A stretch of DNA of 64,000 bases. Origin: Vanessa cardui. Lineage: Eukaryota; Arthropoda; Insecta; Lepidoptera; Nymphalidae. Shown piece after piece: positions 12,770-24,104 of this stretch (the stretch's first letter is position 1; every line of letters starts with the position of its first letter). A program made the position numbers and the translations under genes. Under the pieces are notes generated by a model. It had not been told where the DNA came from, ran no database searches, and worked only from the letters and a program-made list of their open reading frames with translations. The stretch spans positions 5,459,538 through 5,523,537 of the forward strand of contig NC_061146.1 of NCBI RefSeq assembly GCF_905220365.1, read 5' to 3'.

Positions 12770-13075
12770 ACTTTGAGCCAAGCCCAGTGGTTATAACGCA
12801 TGCATCTTAACCGATGATTGCGGGTTCAAACCCAGGCAAGCACCACTGAATATTCATGTGTCGAATTTGTGGTTTTAATTCATCGTGCTCAGCGGTGAAG
12901 AAAAACATTGTGAGGAAATGCAGGTCTAATTTAATAAAAATTCTGTCACATGTGTATTCCACCAACCCGCATTGGAACAGCGTGGTGGAATATGTTCCCA
13001 ACCGTCTCATCAAAGGGAGAGGCATTAGCCCAGCTGTGGGAAATTTACAGGCTCTTGTTGCAAGCTAACTTTATT
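12770..13075 (+). mobile_element. tRNA-derived SINE, copy 2 (plus)
   Basis: It has a full head ('agcccagtggttataacgca', 'gcgggttcaaacccaggcaa'), then 'ctcagcggtgaagaaaaaca', 'gtgtattccaccaacccgca' and the 3' part 'agcccagctgtgggaaattt'. Small open frames here are by-products of the SINE, not genes. Confidence 0.8.
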
Positions 13076-13079
13076 ATCT

Positions 13080-14105
13080 TGGTGTGCGTGATAGCTACGC
13101 TTGACACTCGCCACTGTGTGTGTGTTCTTACTGGCCAATTGACGTACAAATCTTATACGAATACTTACACTTTAACAGTCTATCTATCTATATATATAAG
13201 TAATCAAACGTTTCATAAACAACCTTTACTTAAAAAAGACTGTCTTCAAGTCTACCCTTATGAACTACAGCGTTTGAGTTGATATTAACGTGGTATGGAC
13301 TATAGATAAACCGATTCTTGACTACTTTCCTTTGCGCTTGTGAACATTTGTTTATCAAGGATATTTTCTTAATATTAAACATTAACATTATATATCACAG
13401 ACAATACATGAATTAACACATATCCATATTGGTACGAGTATATTTGTGACTCTTATTTTATGGAATGATTAAATTGAACGTCGGAATACTTAGTACCTTG
13501 CCGTTACTTCTCGGTAGAATCGACATTCCTTCAGATGTAATAAATTAATCATATAATATGACCCTATGTATAAAAATTATCCTAAAAGTGCTAGCATGAG
13601 TCAAATTTAATAGTGTATCTATATTTGGATTATAGTTAAATTGCGAAACGCAACATACTGGTATTAATAATATACATAAAACCTTCTTGAAAAATAAACG
13701 TACTAATTCAACGCCTTATATATTTTTGGAGAATAAAATAAATTGGAGAATGTATTTTATACTAATGTATAAAATACATTCTCCAATTTTATCTCATAGA
13801 GATTGCGTGATTCCCAGCGGAAGGGAAGCTGCGGTGCACCACAGCTGATAGTATTTTTTTTCTCATGAACACTGCGCCCACGTTAAATAGATAATTATCT
13901 TATAATAGCATAGAAACAAGTCCGGGACGCGAGACGGCGATGCAATATTTGAAAAAACTAGAAATGAATATTGAATAATAAGAAACAGAATTACTAACAT
14001 TGTTATTACGTATATCAATTTGCATATATTACTTTTAACACGACGATAATACCTCGATATCATTATTACAATATTTATTAATATCATTATATACAAGACG
14101 GTTTG
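13080..14105. other. Intergenic around the hairpin
   Basis: Apart from the 13741-13788 hairpin, nothing with gene-like character was seen. Confidence 0.4.
13741..13788. repeat. Perfect 21 bp hairpin
   Basis: Arms at 13741-13761 and 13768-13788 are exact reverse complements around a 6-base loop 'ctaatg'. This could be a MITE core or a small-RNA hairpin; the arms are short for a typical pre-miRNA. Confidence 0.85.
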
Positions 14106-14285
14106 GAATGTAGAGTCAAAAGAAAACCTTCGTCAGTTTTCAAATTCATTCCTTTATCAAGTCTTAAACTCTTAGTACCTTTTGAATCTAAACATCAAAT
14201 CAATGCGACGCTATATGTCATTCTCGATCGGTAAAGCAGATTATCGCTCCTACTGAGCACACGAAAACAGATCTTATGGTGACGA
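14106..14285 (+). repeat. Dispersed repeat, also at the window's right edge
   Basis: Shares 'tcaaattcattcctttatca', 'aactcttagtaccttttgaa' and 'ctcgatcggtaaagcagatt' with 63690-64000. In the right-hand copy the two halves are about 150 bp further apart, so one copy carries an insertion or the other a deletion. Confidence 0.65.
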
Positions 14286-15870
14286 ACCTTTTCCTACTCT
14301 GACTCTGACTCTGACTGTATCTTGATAGAAACCGAAAGTAATAAGATTTTTTTTAATAGTGATAACATATTATATATCGTTAATGCTATCCAAAGAGGTA
14401 TATCATCATCATTGACAAGTATTAATGAAATGGATGAGTAAAAATATATAATATATACTAATCAAGCTGTCATTATCACATACATACACATACATACATA
14501 TTGTCACATACGTTGTTGTATACGATAAAGAAAGCATGATGATCTCTCGCTCACTCGAATACTTAATTATTTCTTTGAATATATAATTCATAACCATTAA
14601 TTACTTCAATGTTTTAAGTCGATTATATTGTACGAGACATGGGTGCGTTTTAATTAAAATAAAATATAGACTGAAGCAGATAAAATGTTATTACCGTGAA
14701 TATAACACTTTCCTCCAAAAGGCCCTCGTCCTTTTAAATTTGAGTGTTTGGCGTTTATAAATATTTTGATGATTATTCATGTACATCATTACTTTAAAAA
14801 TATAGACGTATTTAATTTATGTTTGTGTTGTTTTCAGATGTGAGTTTACTACTAATTCTATTTTTTTATAATTTCAAAATTAAATTAAGTCTGTTCCCTC
14901 GACCGTACCGATCAACCTCCGTGTCTTCTCCATTGCACATGACATTGGCAAATCTATGTATAATCTGTGCCTTATTATAAATAACTAAAAGCGGTAATAA
15001 AATGTTACTTTATTAAACTGTCTTTATTTATTTAATATTGATACTATTTCCTATTATCGCAAAAGTTTTAATGTTGTAAAAAGAACACTTTCATAATTGT
15101 TAAAAAAAACAATATTTTTAAAAATGGAAACTGTCCTACCTTGTAGAGTCTATTTAAACAAAGGTACCACTACTTTCCCATTACTTGTATATTTGAGTAC
15201 GTAGCAGAGGTAAGGCTTCCTACCTCTCGAATTACCTTCCGACCGGATGGCCGCTCGTGCTATTGTATTATGGTGATCTTTTGTGGTACATACGGATATA
15301 AACACAGAACTTTTTCATTAATTACAAACCAGTGACGTCATAAAGCAAACTGATTAAATTCATACAATATTAATCACTACTCGTAATAGGATATTTGACA
15401 ATGTGAAAAATAAATTGTGAATTATTGTAATCAGTGTATATTATGAGCTTAAAAATGATAATTTACTAACGAAAATTTACTTTCAAAAATCCATAAATAA
15501 AAATGCATTTTTTCAAACGTTTGTCACGTGACACAAAACGCTCCTGATTGGCCGTGCTAATAATGATGTGACTTTCTTGTAAACTTTGCTTTTCTACTAT
15601 ATGTACCACAGATTTAAATACCGAAAAGTGACGTCACCGACCCCATTGCAGCGCCATATTGTCCAAGTAACGTTTTTGCGCGCTATTTAAATATGGAATT
15701 ATTAATATGATATTGTTCCGCAAATATGTACTAGAAATAAAAAACACAACTTTTACTGGGTTCCTTAACTTCTACTAAATGTTATAAAATAGATTTTAAA
15801 ACCAGTCAAATAGCCTATTCTATACAAATGTAATTTTTTTTACTTTTATTTCTTATATATTTGTGAAGCA
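14286..15870. other. Intergenic with small repeat fragments
   Basis: Contains a short (GACTCT)n run near 14298-14316. A fragment 'gacattggcaaatctatgta...atctgtgcc' near 14940-14975 is related to 27147-27206. At 15515-15680 is a repeat-like patch ('gctcctgattggccgtgcta'). No gene was recognised. Confidence 0.4.
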
Positions 15871-15879
15871 TCCTGGGTC

Positions 15880-16085
15880 TAACCTTTATTAATATTATAA
15901 ATGTGAAAGTAATACTGTCGGTCTGTCTGGTGCTCTTTCACGACCAAACCGCTGAACCGAATTTGATGAAATTTAGTATGAAACAAAATTGAAATTCAAG
16001 AAAGGACATGGGCTACTTTTTTGCCTAACACATGACAACCAACACCCTAAAATGCAAGCTAATCCGCTGGTGACTACTAGTTTAT
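15880..16085 (+). repeat. Dispersed lepidopteran repeat tail
   Basis: Contains 'aaaccgctgaaccgaatttg', 'aggacatgggctactttttt' and 'atccgctggtgactactagt', which are terminal parts of a repeat class widespread in butterflies. A related fragment is at 29505-29650. Confidence 0.5.
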
Positions 16086-16089
16086 AAAA

Positions 16090-17025
16090 AAGCGTACTTA
16101 AATAGGTTTTATTGCATTGCATTAAAAATATACATATATTTTGTTTTTTTCCGAGAAATTTTCAGTATCAGTCCGGAGCTATACCAATGGGTATGTGCTT
16201 GTTAGTCGCCCAAACTCTACACAGTCTTGTCGCATTACCTTCTTATCGGAGTATTGGGTAAGGAATGCTGTGTGTTACACAGTGATAGGCAGTAGTTGTA
16301 CACTGTGAAAGGCAGCCAGAATCTAGGCATAAATTGCGTATAACGCTTACATCCCAGGACGAAAACAAAATAATTTAAACACAATTTACAATAGACGTAT
16401 GCTTCACAATTATTATAACCCAATTAGAAATTCCAATTTTCAAATTATTTCGATAATGTATTTAACAAGACTAAAAAGTATGCTATCTTTTTTCAGATAA
16501 GAAACGATTGCAATCTAATCTTATCAAATAAGCTTAGCTTAGAGAGATTATACTACAAAATAAACAATAACATCTTCTAAATGGTCGCGTTTATTTAAAT
16601 CTTATAATGTTGGTATATGTAATAGTATACTTGCTGTACCGTCTACAAATCACGCCAAGAATCTACTAAAATTGTATACATAAACGGAAAAGTATGATTT
16701 TTAAATTTTATTTTAGTAGTTATAATATTAGTTGTTATATATTAATAATATAATGTTAGTTGTATATGTAATAGTTATAACATTAGTTGTTTAGCATTCT
16801 AAGAAATACTGTAATTTTGCATCTTTCCTGTACGGGGGTGACATAGTCAAATTTGTGACTTAAAAAAGGTTAAATAAAAAGATTAAAAAAAAAGAAAAAA
16901 TCTTCTAAATGAAACAAAAGAAAAACATTAAAATCCTTTCGAACCATTGCTAACAACTTTGAATAACGTCAACAAAATATCGTTAAAAAAAACATCACTA
17001 TGCTATTAAATAATAATAATTATGA
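16090..17025. other. Intergenic, nothing recognised
   Basis: AT-rich. No splice-supported exon was recognised upstream of the orphan frame at 17026. Confidence 0.35.
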
Positions 17026-17214
17026 GTGTATGTTATATCACCAAGGAGAAGACGTTATAGCCAGCGATGCGAGTCGGCAGATGTCTACACATCTGGTGGC
17101 AGGACTGGCACACCCTCGGATAACTCCTTAAGGCCACTCACCCCGATCAGGAATTCCTTTAATGGTATCAAGATTAAAGGATTCGAAGTAAACATAGGGT
17201 CGAACGTAGAATAG
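17026..17214 (+). CDS. Orphan exon-like reading frame, C-terminal (unidentified)
   Basis: A 62-codon frame ends with TAG at 17212-17214. Its composition differs sharply from the AT-rich flanks: Arg/Ser-rich at the start (SPRRRRYSQRCESADVY), then SGGRTGTPSDNSLRPLTPIR and a hydrophobic-polar end (GFEVNIGSNVE). The upstream flank is stop-rich, so if real it is a terminal exon; the acceptor could be the AG before 17027 or the CAAG near 17044. An AATAAA follows near 17648. I do not recognise the protein. It could be the last exon of a gene with distant upstream exons, a retroposed fragment or chance. Confidence 0.3.
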   Translation: MYVISPRRRRYSQRCESADVYTSGGRTGTPSDNSLRPLTPIRNSFNGIKIKGFEVNIGSNVE

Positions 17215-19740
17215 AATTTATCTTTTAGCTTAACATATTTCTATTTGTTTATTGTATCTACACATATATTCTATAGTACCTACTACTATTTTTTTTATTA
17301 AATTGCATGTATCTATTTGTGGCCTAAGACATATGTATTTTAATTGTGCCAATAATCTCTTATTAGAATTTATGATCATTATAGTAAATATAAAATTTTA
17401 GATCTGACATGAGCAGATGTCATCCTTTTTTTTCTTTGTCACCAAGCTCTCGTTTAAAAAATTCTTTACCCCAATTCGAATTCATGGTCTTTGGTTAAGA
17501 TTTAGACCTTAAATGCACTTTAGTATTAAGACTTATCGTGTATTATTACATAAGTATATTGTGTTCGGTCTGATTTTTTTTTAAATTGTTATATTTTTTT
17601 TACATTGATTACGTCACACCATTACGTTTTATGGCCAGACTTTGAAATAAAAGATCTCATGAAGTACTATAATGTCTCCAAAGCCTAGTGCTTAAACCTT
17701 AGCGGATCTCATAAGAAATATTTAGAATTATCTTCAGGAAATTTCAGTAACCCGGAGAGCACCTGATTACTAATCGGTTGACACAATAAACAAAAATAAA
17801 ATAGAAAACTTTTTTTTTTAGTTAATTAAGGCAAGATCACATCTGCGGGAACAACGGTGCGTAAACAACCACAGAATAAATAAATAATCGACAAAGCTAA
17901 ATCCACACCAGAGAGAATACGATTGTGTTGTACTTTTATATTATATAACTACGTCATTTATATAATGATGGTGTCGGATTAATTTGATTGTATTATCTAA
18001 GTGAGTGTATATGCATATATGTGGTATAAGTGATTTTGCTTTCTTGCATCCTTTTTTTGTGCCAAAAAGTCACAGAGCATTCTTTGTGCAAGATCAATGT
18101 AATTTACTACCTGTCAAGACCACATCATCATTACAAGTCATGTCAAATTCCGTTTTCACAGATTAAACACACAAATACAATTGACAGCTAACTTTTTTAT
18201 GCCATAACTAATCAAAGACAACAAACGATACTTACGCATTTTAATTCCATATTTAAAAAAATAAAAAATCTGGAAACTTATTAGAGCATAATTTAAACGT
18301 TTAAAACTGAATTTATATTTCCGATATATCGACTTAGAATCGAATGGAATTCATTATAAGCATCGTTTTAAGGGATTGAAATTTTAAATGAATTCCTAAT
18401 TTGACACAGTCGTTTGTTATTTGCATATTGTTCTAAGGATATCCTGTTAGAATAATTTTGTATAGGAATCGGTTATTTTCTCGTCTAATTACGAAGGTTT
18501 AAGGGATGCTTAGTATGTTAATTGGCGTATTATGGTTTGGTTAACTTTTTTTGCCGTGATTAGATCGAAATATTGAATTCTTTTTTGGGGGAATTTGTGA
18601 ATGATTAATATTAAACTACTTTGTTTTTCGAATATATATTTAAATCTAAATAATAATATTACATTTTAGTAAGGAAGTAAGTAACAGCCTCTAAATGTCT
18701 AAACACTGTTGTCTTGGACACTGTCGTTTTAAGACTTTCGACTGTCGTTTCGTAAGCACTATTGTAATTCAGTGAGTATATATTTTCCTTCACCACAGAG
18801 CACATGATGAATTATTAACTTCAACTAATGCGCCCTCATTACCCCCGAAGATCTAGACACGCTGATTTTCTTCAAGATTGGTCTTATTCAAAAAAAAAAT
18901 GTTAATGGATAGAAGAGTCTTTCACCCAGCTGTGGGATAAGTCAGACTAATAATAATAACATATGGTATCACTGTTTTTTTTTTTTAATTTAATTTTTCT
19001 TCAATTTGGTATACATAATCTGTGCAATTTCTAAATATGTTACTGAGTAATTAATTGATACGGCCGTAAACTGAGTTGACCATCCAATCAGTGGTCGTGG
19101 TAACACCACGTTGGTACACGACTGCGTGTCTATCGAGTCGTGTCATTGTTAGGTTACTTGGCGACAAATTACCACTCTCGTCGTTACGCGCGTGTTTCCA
19201 CTAACAAACGTCATAATTATTTGCGGGTAACACGAAAGCACGTATTAAATACTAAAAAAAATCTCATTAAAATGAATCTAAGTTTTGTAAACATTTCAAG
19301 AGTATATATTATGTATGTTTAATGATGATGATATAATTATGTCGGTAAGTTTTTTTAGTGTATGTTTACAAGATATTACTCAGTTGCCCCAATTAACTCA
19401 ATCTAATTGGTCTTATAAATGATAATTTAAAAATAATCTGATATAATATTCTACATTTGGATATCATATAGGATATCATTTTCATTTTACTTATATACTT
19501 GTATTCTTATGTCGAATTAGAATTTCGTTGAACTTTCTGCGTTAAGAGTAAAATTTTGTTAAGAGTAAAAAGTTACGTTATTACTATAAGTTAAAGTGTG
19601 AGAAACTATGAAGCGAAGCCATGTACATAATAAAACATAGAAAAAAAACTTTTGTAACGTACTTCTGGTGTAAATTTTAAATATCTTAGCATTGTAGTAT
19701 TTTTCGTTAGACTTTATAAAAAAGGGTTTACTTACTAGTA
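17215..19740. other. Intergenic with repeat fragments
   Basis: At 17823-18010 a diffuse repeat ('aattaaggcaagatcacatc') resembles 63362-63475. At 18675-18960 are scrambled pieces resembling the tRNA-SINE 3' half. Around 19060-19200 is a mixed-composition patch. No gene was recognised. Confidence 0.35.
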
Positions 19741-19751
19741 GACCTTTTTTT

Positions 19752-19994
19752 ATGGATTATATTATTCCATTTGCTGTCGAAACGCTTGGCCCCTGGAGTA
19801 GTAGTGCAAAAAGCTTCATCAAAAGTATAACACCTCGCCTCATTGCCTCCACTGGTGACAGGAGGGCTGGTTCGTTTTTTGTCCAGAGGATCGGAATTGC
19901 GATTCAACGGGGAAATTCTGCTAGCATTCTTGCCACCATTCCACGCGATCAGCATTTAATGTTATTAATTCTTATGTTAATAAATGTTCTATAG
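19752..19994 (+). pseudogene. Retroelement ORF C-terminal fragment
   Basis: From about 19767 the translation reads FAVETLGPWSSSAKSFIKSI, then TPRLIASTGDRRAGSFFVQR and IGIAIQRGNSASILATIP. The 'GD-RA-SF--QR--IAIQRGN-ASI' pattern is, from memory, the conserved end of polyproteins of insect reverse-transcriptase elements. The start is abrupt and no upstream polymerase domain is present, so this is a truncated dead copy. After the conserved block the frame runs into AT-rich host-like sequence. Confidence 0.6.
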
Positions 19995-20194
19995 ATATAT
20001 TTTAAACTTAGATTATTCATATATCTTAAGGTCATACTACAAAATAACTAAAACTAAATAGGCAAAGTTTATATCATTGCTTCGTGACAGCCACGCTTGA
20101 CACACACCAAACGTCATATTAAACTAGTCTGCGTTTAGTTAACTGAAGACTTTAAACAATGGAAACACACACAAGAAATTGAACGAGAGTCCAG

Positions 20195-20430
20195 CGTTAC
20201 TCACTGTGCGAAACGTAGAATTTCATCCACTTGTAATTTTTCTTTATAATCCATACATTTTGCATAGAGAAAGGTTCTGTTTGACGATGAAACCATTGTA
20301 TAATCAGTAGTGACATGAAACAGAGCGTCCATACAAAGCCGTTGTTTACACCGAACGAGTAGGGAAACTTATTGATCTTCAAATTGACATTATATCGCCA
20401 ACAATATTTATAATTATTATAACTTATAGT
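20195..20430 (-). CDS. Orphan exon-like reading frame (unidentified, membrane-like)
   Basis: On the minus strand an open frame runs from about 20421 to a TAA at 20197-20199. It reads WRYNVNLKINKFPYSF, then a hydrophobic stretch GFVWTLCFMSLLIIQWF and an aromatic/basic tail ending FYVSHSE. Codon variety and one clear hydrophobic segment make it more protein-like than other chance frames here. No start codon or partner exon was identified. It may be a terminal exon of a membrane protein gene or a gene relic. The family was not recognised. Confidence 0.28.
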
Positions 20431-20442
20431 AACTCTTTTATT

Positions 20443-20565
20443 GTGAAAACCGTTTGGAATGCACTACCCAATGACATCCGGCAGTCGAAATCCTTAATCC
20501 TTGTTCATCTTTACGCATCATTTGACAAACTATTACATTTATCTCAAAAATGTATGCAATTATGA
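20443..20565 (+). pseudogene. Jockey/CR1-type LINE ORF2 C-terminal remnant
   Basis: The frame reads VKTVWNALPNDIRQSKSLIL followed by about 20 more residues and TGA at 20563-20565. 'WN-LP--IR-S-S' is the hallmark near the C-terminus of Jockey/CR1-type ORF2 proteins (compare WNNIPPPLRI in the intact element at 36589-39438). No reverse transcriptase domain precedes it, so it is a 5'-truncated relic. Confidence 0.6.
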
Positions 20566-20569
20566 AATA

Positions 20570-22165
20570 ATGTGTACTTTATACTTATGTGTATATATAT
20601 TTATTATATTATTACAGTTATTAAGACAGGGATATTTACCACAGAGCTCAAACAAGTATTCTATCAACTCGGCCTTTTTAACACTAATGAAAAGCTCTTG
20701 TTAATTGTTTGTATACCTTTTAGTCAATTAAATAATTTCGTAAAATGGAACTCTATTTAAAAAAAAAGATATTTAAATGTTTAAGAAAACAAATCAGATA
20801 TACAAGGAATAATTAATTTTCTGGGAAAAAATATCGATCATATCGACTTAATAAAGGTTATTTTTTACTGGTAACATTTTGGAAGATTCTATTTCCGCTC
20901 TTTTGTGATAATATTTAACAATTAACATTCGTTTTTTTTTTTGTTAATTATGCAAATGTCTCACAAACGAACGGTCTGTTTCGACGTCAATTTGCGATTA
21001 CTAAAGATTTAATCTTATTAAAGGAATCCATTATTGTTTAAAGGTAAAAAAAACTCGTTTGTGATTGAAATACATTCTTATGAAGACCTAGAACGTCAGT
21101 TTTTTTTATATAAAAATGAATAGGTATGTTTTATAAATAGATACAAAATTAACAAAAAAAAGTAACACTATTTGAACCTTTTTATGTCAAATAAAATTAA
21201 ACGTCATCTTGTTTTTTTTTTTCGAACATAAAAATCCTCTTAAGTTTTCTACATTCAGCCCAATTAATTATTTATTTTTTATAAAAATTATAACGAAACT
21301 GTTTATCTTGTTGCGTTTATAAATAAAAAACTATTTACATTAACATTTTAATGTTATGATATGAATCACCTTTATTTATTATAAAGAGACATTTCATGTA
21401 GTCGAGCAAAAACAAAGAAAAAAAAGTGAGATGTCAATTCCTGAAATGAAAAGCCGAAAGTCATTCATCAGTCAACTGATAACTGATAAATCGATAATTA
21501 CTTAAAATACAAAAAAAAAAAAAAACGTAATTTTAAAACTACAATTGTAAATATAATTAACTTCACGTCCAATAACCGTAAATCATTTGTAATAAATTCA
21601 CTAAAGAAGGATAAACGGAAAAGTATAGCGTTTTTAAACATTTATACCTTTCTTGGAGTTGAAAATAATGAGCAAAAACTATGTGGTATTGAATCTGCAG
21701 TGCATTGACACCGCAGGTGCGTCGGCGCGTGCGCACCACCTTGCGCTGGACCAGAGATTACAAGATTACCCGCTCTGGATTCTTTTTTTTTCTTCGAAGA
21801 ATGGCCATTGGTATTTAAATGTTAATAATTATTCAATTTATATTAAAATATACATAGAAAGTGCTATAAAAAATTAGTAAATATATTCTAACTCATTTTT
21901 TTTAATACGTGACGTACCGATTATTTATCTCACTGTCTATCTATCAGTGTAGAGCCTAATTACTCGGGAACATTTTTCAAATCGCCATACGTCACTAAGA
22001 TCAATGTTCTTTGTGCTTTTAGTTACACTGGCTCACTCAATCTTTAAACCGAAACACAACAATACTAGGCATACGTGCTTGAAAGTAGATTATATTATGA
22101 GATGATGTCTTCCAAGGCGACTACTATTGGTGATAGACGGATTCATCGAATTTATCAGGCACAAA
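20570..22165. other. Intergenic, nothing recognised
   Basis: Very AT-rich with several homopolymer runs. A short GC-balanced patch near 21690-21780 has no protein-like frame with splice sites. Confidence 0.4.
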
Positions 22166-22174
22166 GCCACAAAT

Positions 22175-22415
22175 GACGACCTCCGTGGTCGAGTGGTGTG
22201 TACACCGGTTTTCATGGGTACGCCACTCCGAGGTCTCGGGTTCGATTCCCGGCCAAGTCGATGTAGATTATCTTTAGTTTTCTATGTTGTCTTGGGTCTG
22301 GATATTTGTGGTAGCGTCGTTACTTTTGATTTGCCATAACACAAGTGCTTTAGCTACTTACATTGGGATCAGAGTAATGTATGTGATGTTGTCTCATATT
22401 TATGTATATTATGTA
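22175..22415 (+). mobile_element. tRNA-derived SINE, second family, copy 1
   Basis: The tRNA-like head has an A-box-like 'tggtcgagtgg' and a B-box 'gggttcgattcccggcc'. The body contains 'gtcttgggtctggatatttg' and the end 'ttgggatcagagtaatgtat'. The same element lies inverted at 23219-23441. The two small open frames with nearly identical predicted peptides (one per copy) are SINE by-products. Confidence 0.8.
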
Positions 22416-22858
22416 CAAAGCGCTACCACTTATAACAAGTCTTCATCCTATTTAATACAAAACCTCCTTTGACTGACCCGTTGTGTAAAAAATTAGGTCA
22501 AGGACAGTTTTTGAATAATTACCATACTGGGGTTGATCACTCACCAATATTTCAAAACTCCAATTGTCAATTTGACACAGCTCAAAATCAAACGCACTTA
22601 AATTTGAACCTTACATATTTATAATTAAAGCTTAAAATAACAAAGCACACATGATGTGAAGTCGAAAGTTCTCAGCGTGAGTCAGCCAACACAAATACAA
22701 AACCATCCAAACTATGGTAACGTCTGTGACGTAGGCGTGACTCAGTTGTACAATGTACCCTGAATCATTTAGTGTCTAGTTAAACAAAGACATCTATAGG
22801 TATTTCGAACGTCTAGACTAACGCATCAGACATCAGACCTATGGCCTATATGATATAT

Positions 22859-23110
22859 GGTCTGTTTGTAATATTAAAAGAGCCCTTTTTTACTCATTAC
22901 ATATGAATATATACACGGTACACATACCAAAATATCATTTTTTTACATTTTTTGTCTGTCCGTCTGTCTCTTTGTTCCGGCTAATCTCTGGAATGGCTGG
23001 AGCGATTTTGACATTCACTGGCAGATAACTGATATAATAAGGAGTAACTTAAGCTACAATATTTTTTTTTTTGTTAAATTCAAACGCGTACAAGGTTGCG
23101 GGCAAAGCTA
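22859..23110 (-). repeat. Diverged copy of the 375 bp dispersed element
   Basis: Its reverse complement follows the 1427-1801 element end to end: 'gcccgcaaccttgtacgcgt' head, 'tccagagattagccggaaca', and the later 'ggtatgtg...gtgtatat' part. It is clearly older than the pair at 1.4 and 2.7 kb. Confidence 0.65.
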
Positions 23111-23218
23111 TTATAAAATATAAACTGTGTATAACGCTGAACGTTGATTATAATATACGAGGAATCATCAGTCCTGGAACCTGATAATTTCTCGCCTTAC
23201 TAATTACCTGAAAAAAAA

Positions 23219-23441
23219 TATAAATATGAGACAACATCACATACATTACTCTGATCCCAATGTAAGTAGCTTAAGCACTTGTGTTATGGAAAATCAAAAG
23301 TAACGACGCTACCACAAACATCCAGACCCAAGACAACATAGAAAACTAAAGATAATCTACATCGACTTGGCCGGGAATCGAACCCGAGACCTCGGAGTGG
23401 CGTACCCATGAAAACTGGTGTACACAGCACTCGGAGATTCG
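23219..23441 (-). mobile_element. tRNA-derived SINE, second family, copy 2
   Basis: Inverted copy of 22175-22415 with about 95% identity by eye, including the B-box complement 'ggccgggaatcgaaccc'. Together they form an inverted repeat with about 800 bp between arms. Confidence 0.8.
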
Positions 23442-23487
23442 AAAATAGATAAAAGATATCGAATAGATACATGTACCAAGCACTAGT

Positions 23488-23690
23488 GACCAGCTCCGGC
23501 TTCATACGGGTGTAATACTATGACACCATATTAGAAACTTCTAAAATAATCACTGTTTCTTTGCTAAATTGTAACTGCATTATATACAAAAACCTTCCAC
23601 TCGAATTACTCTATCTATTAAAAAAAACCGCATCAAAATCCGTTGCGTAATTTTAAAGATCTAAGCATACACGGAACAGTGCCATATGCG
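23488..23690 (+). repeat. Dispersed 'ccggcttcatacgggtg' repeat
   Basis: Relative of 4036-4275, with 'tatacaaaaaccttccactc', 'aaaccgcatcaaaatccgtt' and 'gatctaagcatacacggaac'. Confidence 0.6.
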
Positions 23691-23785
23691 AATTTGTTTT
23701 ATAAGTACTACATAATGATAATGATGATTTCCTAAATTCTAGATATTTACATTTAAAAAAGGAAATTCGTTGAATTATGTGTAGG

Positions 23786-24104
23786 CAATTATGTTGTAGT
23801 AAACAGATATGTTATTAACGCGCAAAAAGTGAAGACTAGAAAACGTCTCAATTGGGACGTTTGCTTTTAGTCATTTTACGTAGTAATACGTTATACGTAA
23901 TACATCATAATTACGCAGTAATCCGTTTTGCGTAATTAAAACATCTAGTTATCACTTATCCCTTTTACTTATTGTTTTTATCAAGCTATCCTTTTTACTT
24001 TTAACGAAATGTAAAAATAAACTAAAATAAACGGTCCCCGGCGCGGCATACTTTTTTCTGTTGTAAGTATGGATATAACATATCTGTTTATTAGAATATC
24101 ATTG
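23786..24104 (+). mobile_element. hAT-type MITE family, copy C
   Basis: 319 bp with CAATTATG...ATCATTG ends. It is flanked by TGTGTAGG (23778-23785) and TCTGTAGG (24105-24112), an 8 bp target duplication with one mismatch. The internal landmarks are those of copies A and B. Confidence 0.85.

Noticed and set aside
12807..13282. Overlapping 70-110 codon frames on both strands
   Set aside because: They fall inside the tRNA-derived SINE at 12770-13075; similar frames recur in other SINE copies (34114-34330, 54155-54374, 55301-55483).
22180..22265. Possible tRNA gene
   Set aside because: A- and B-box-like sequences are present, but no acceptor stem pairs and the same sequence recurs as a SINE with a long body.
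22127..23505. Nearly identical small proteins in two places (CTPVFMGTPLRGLGFDSRPS...)
   Set aside because: They are the translation of two copies of the second SINE family, including its B-box, not a gene pair.
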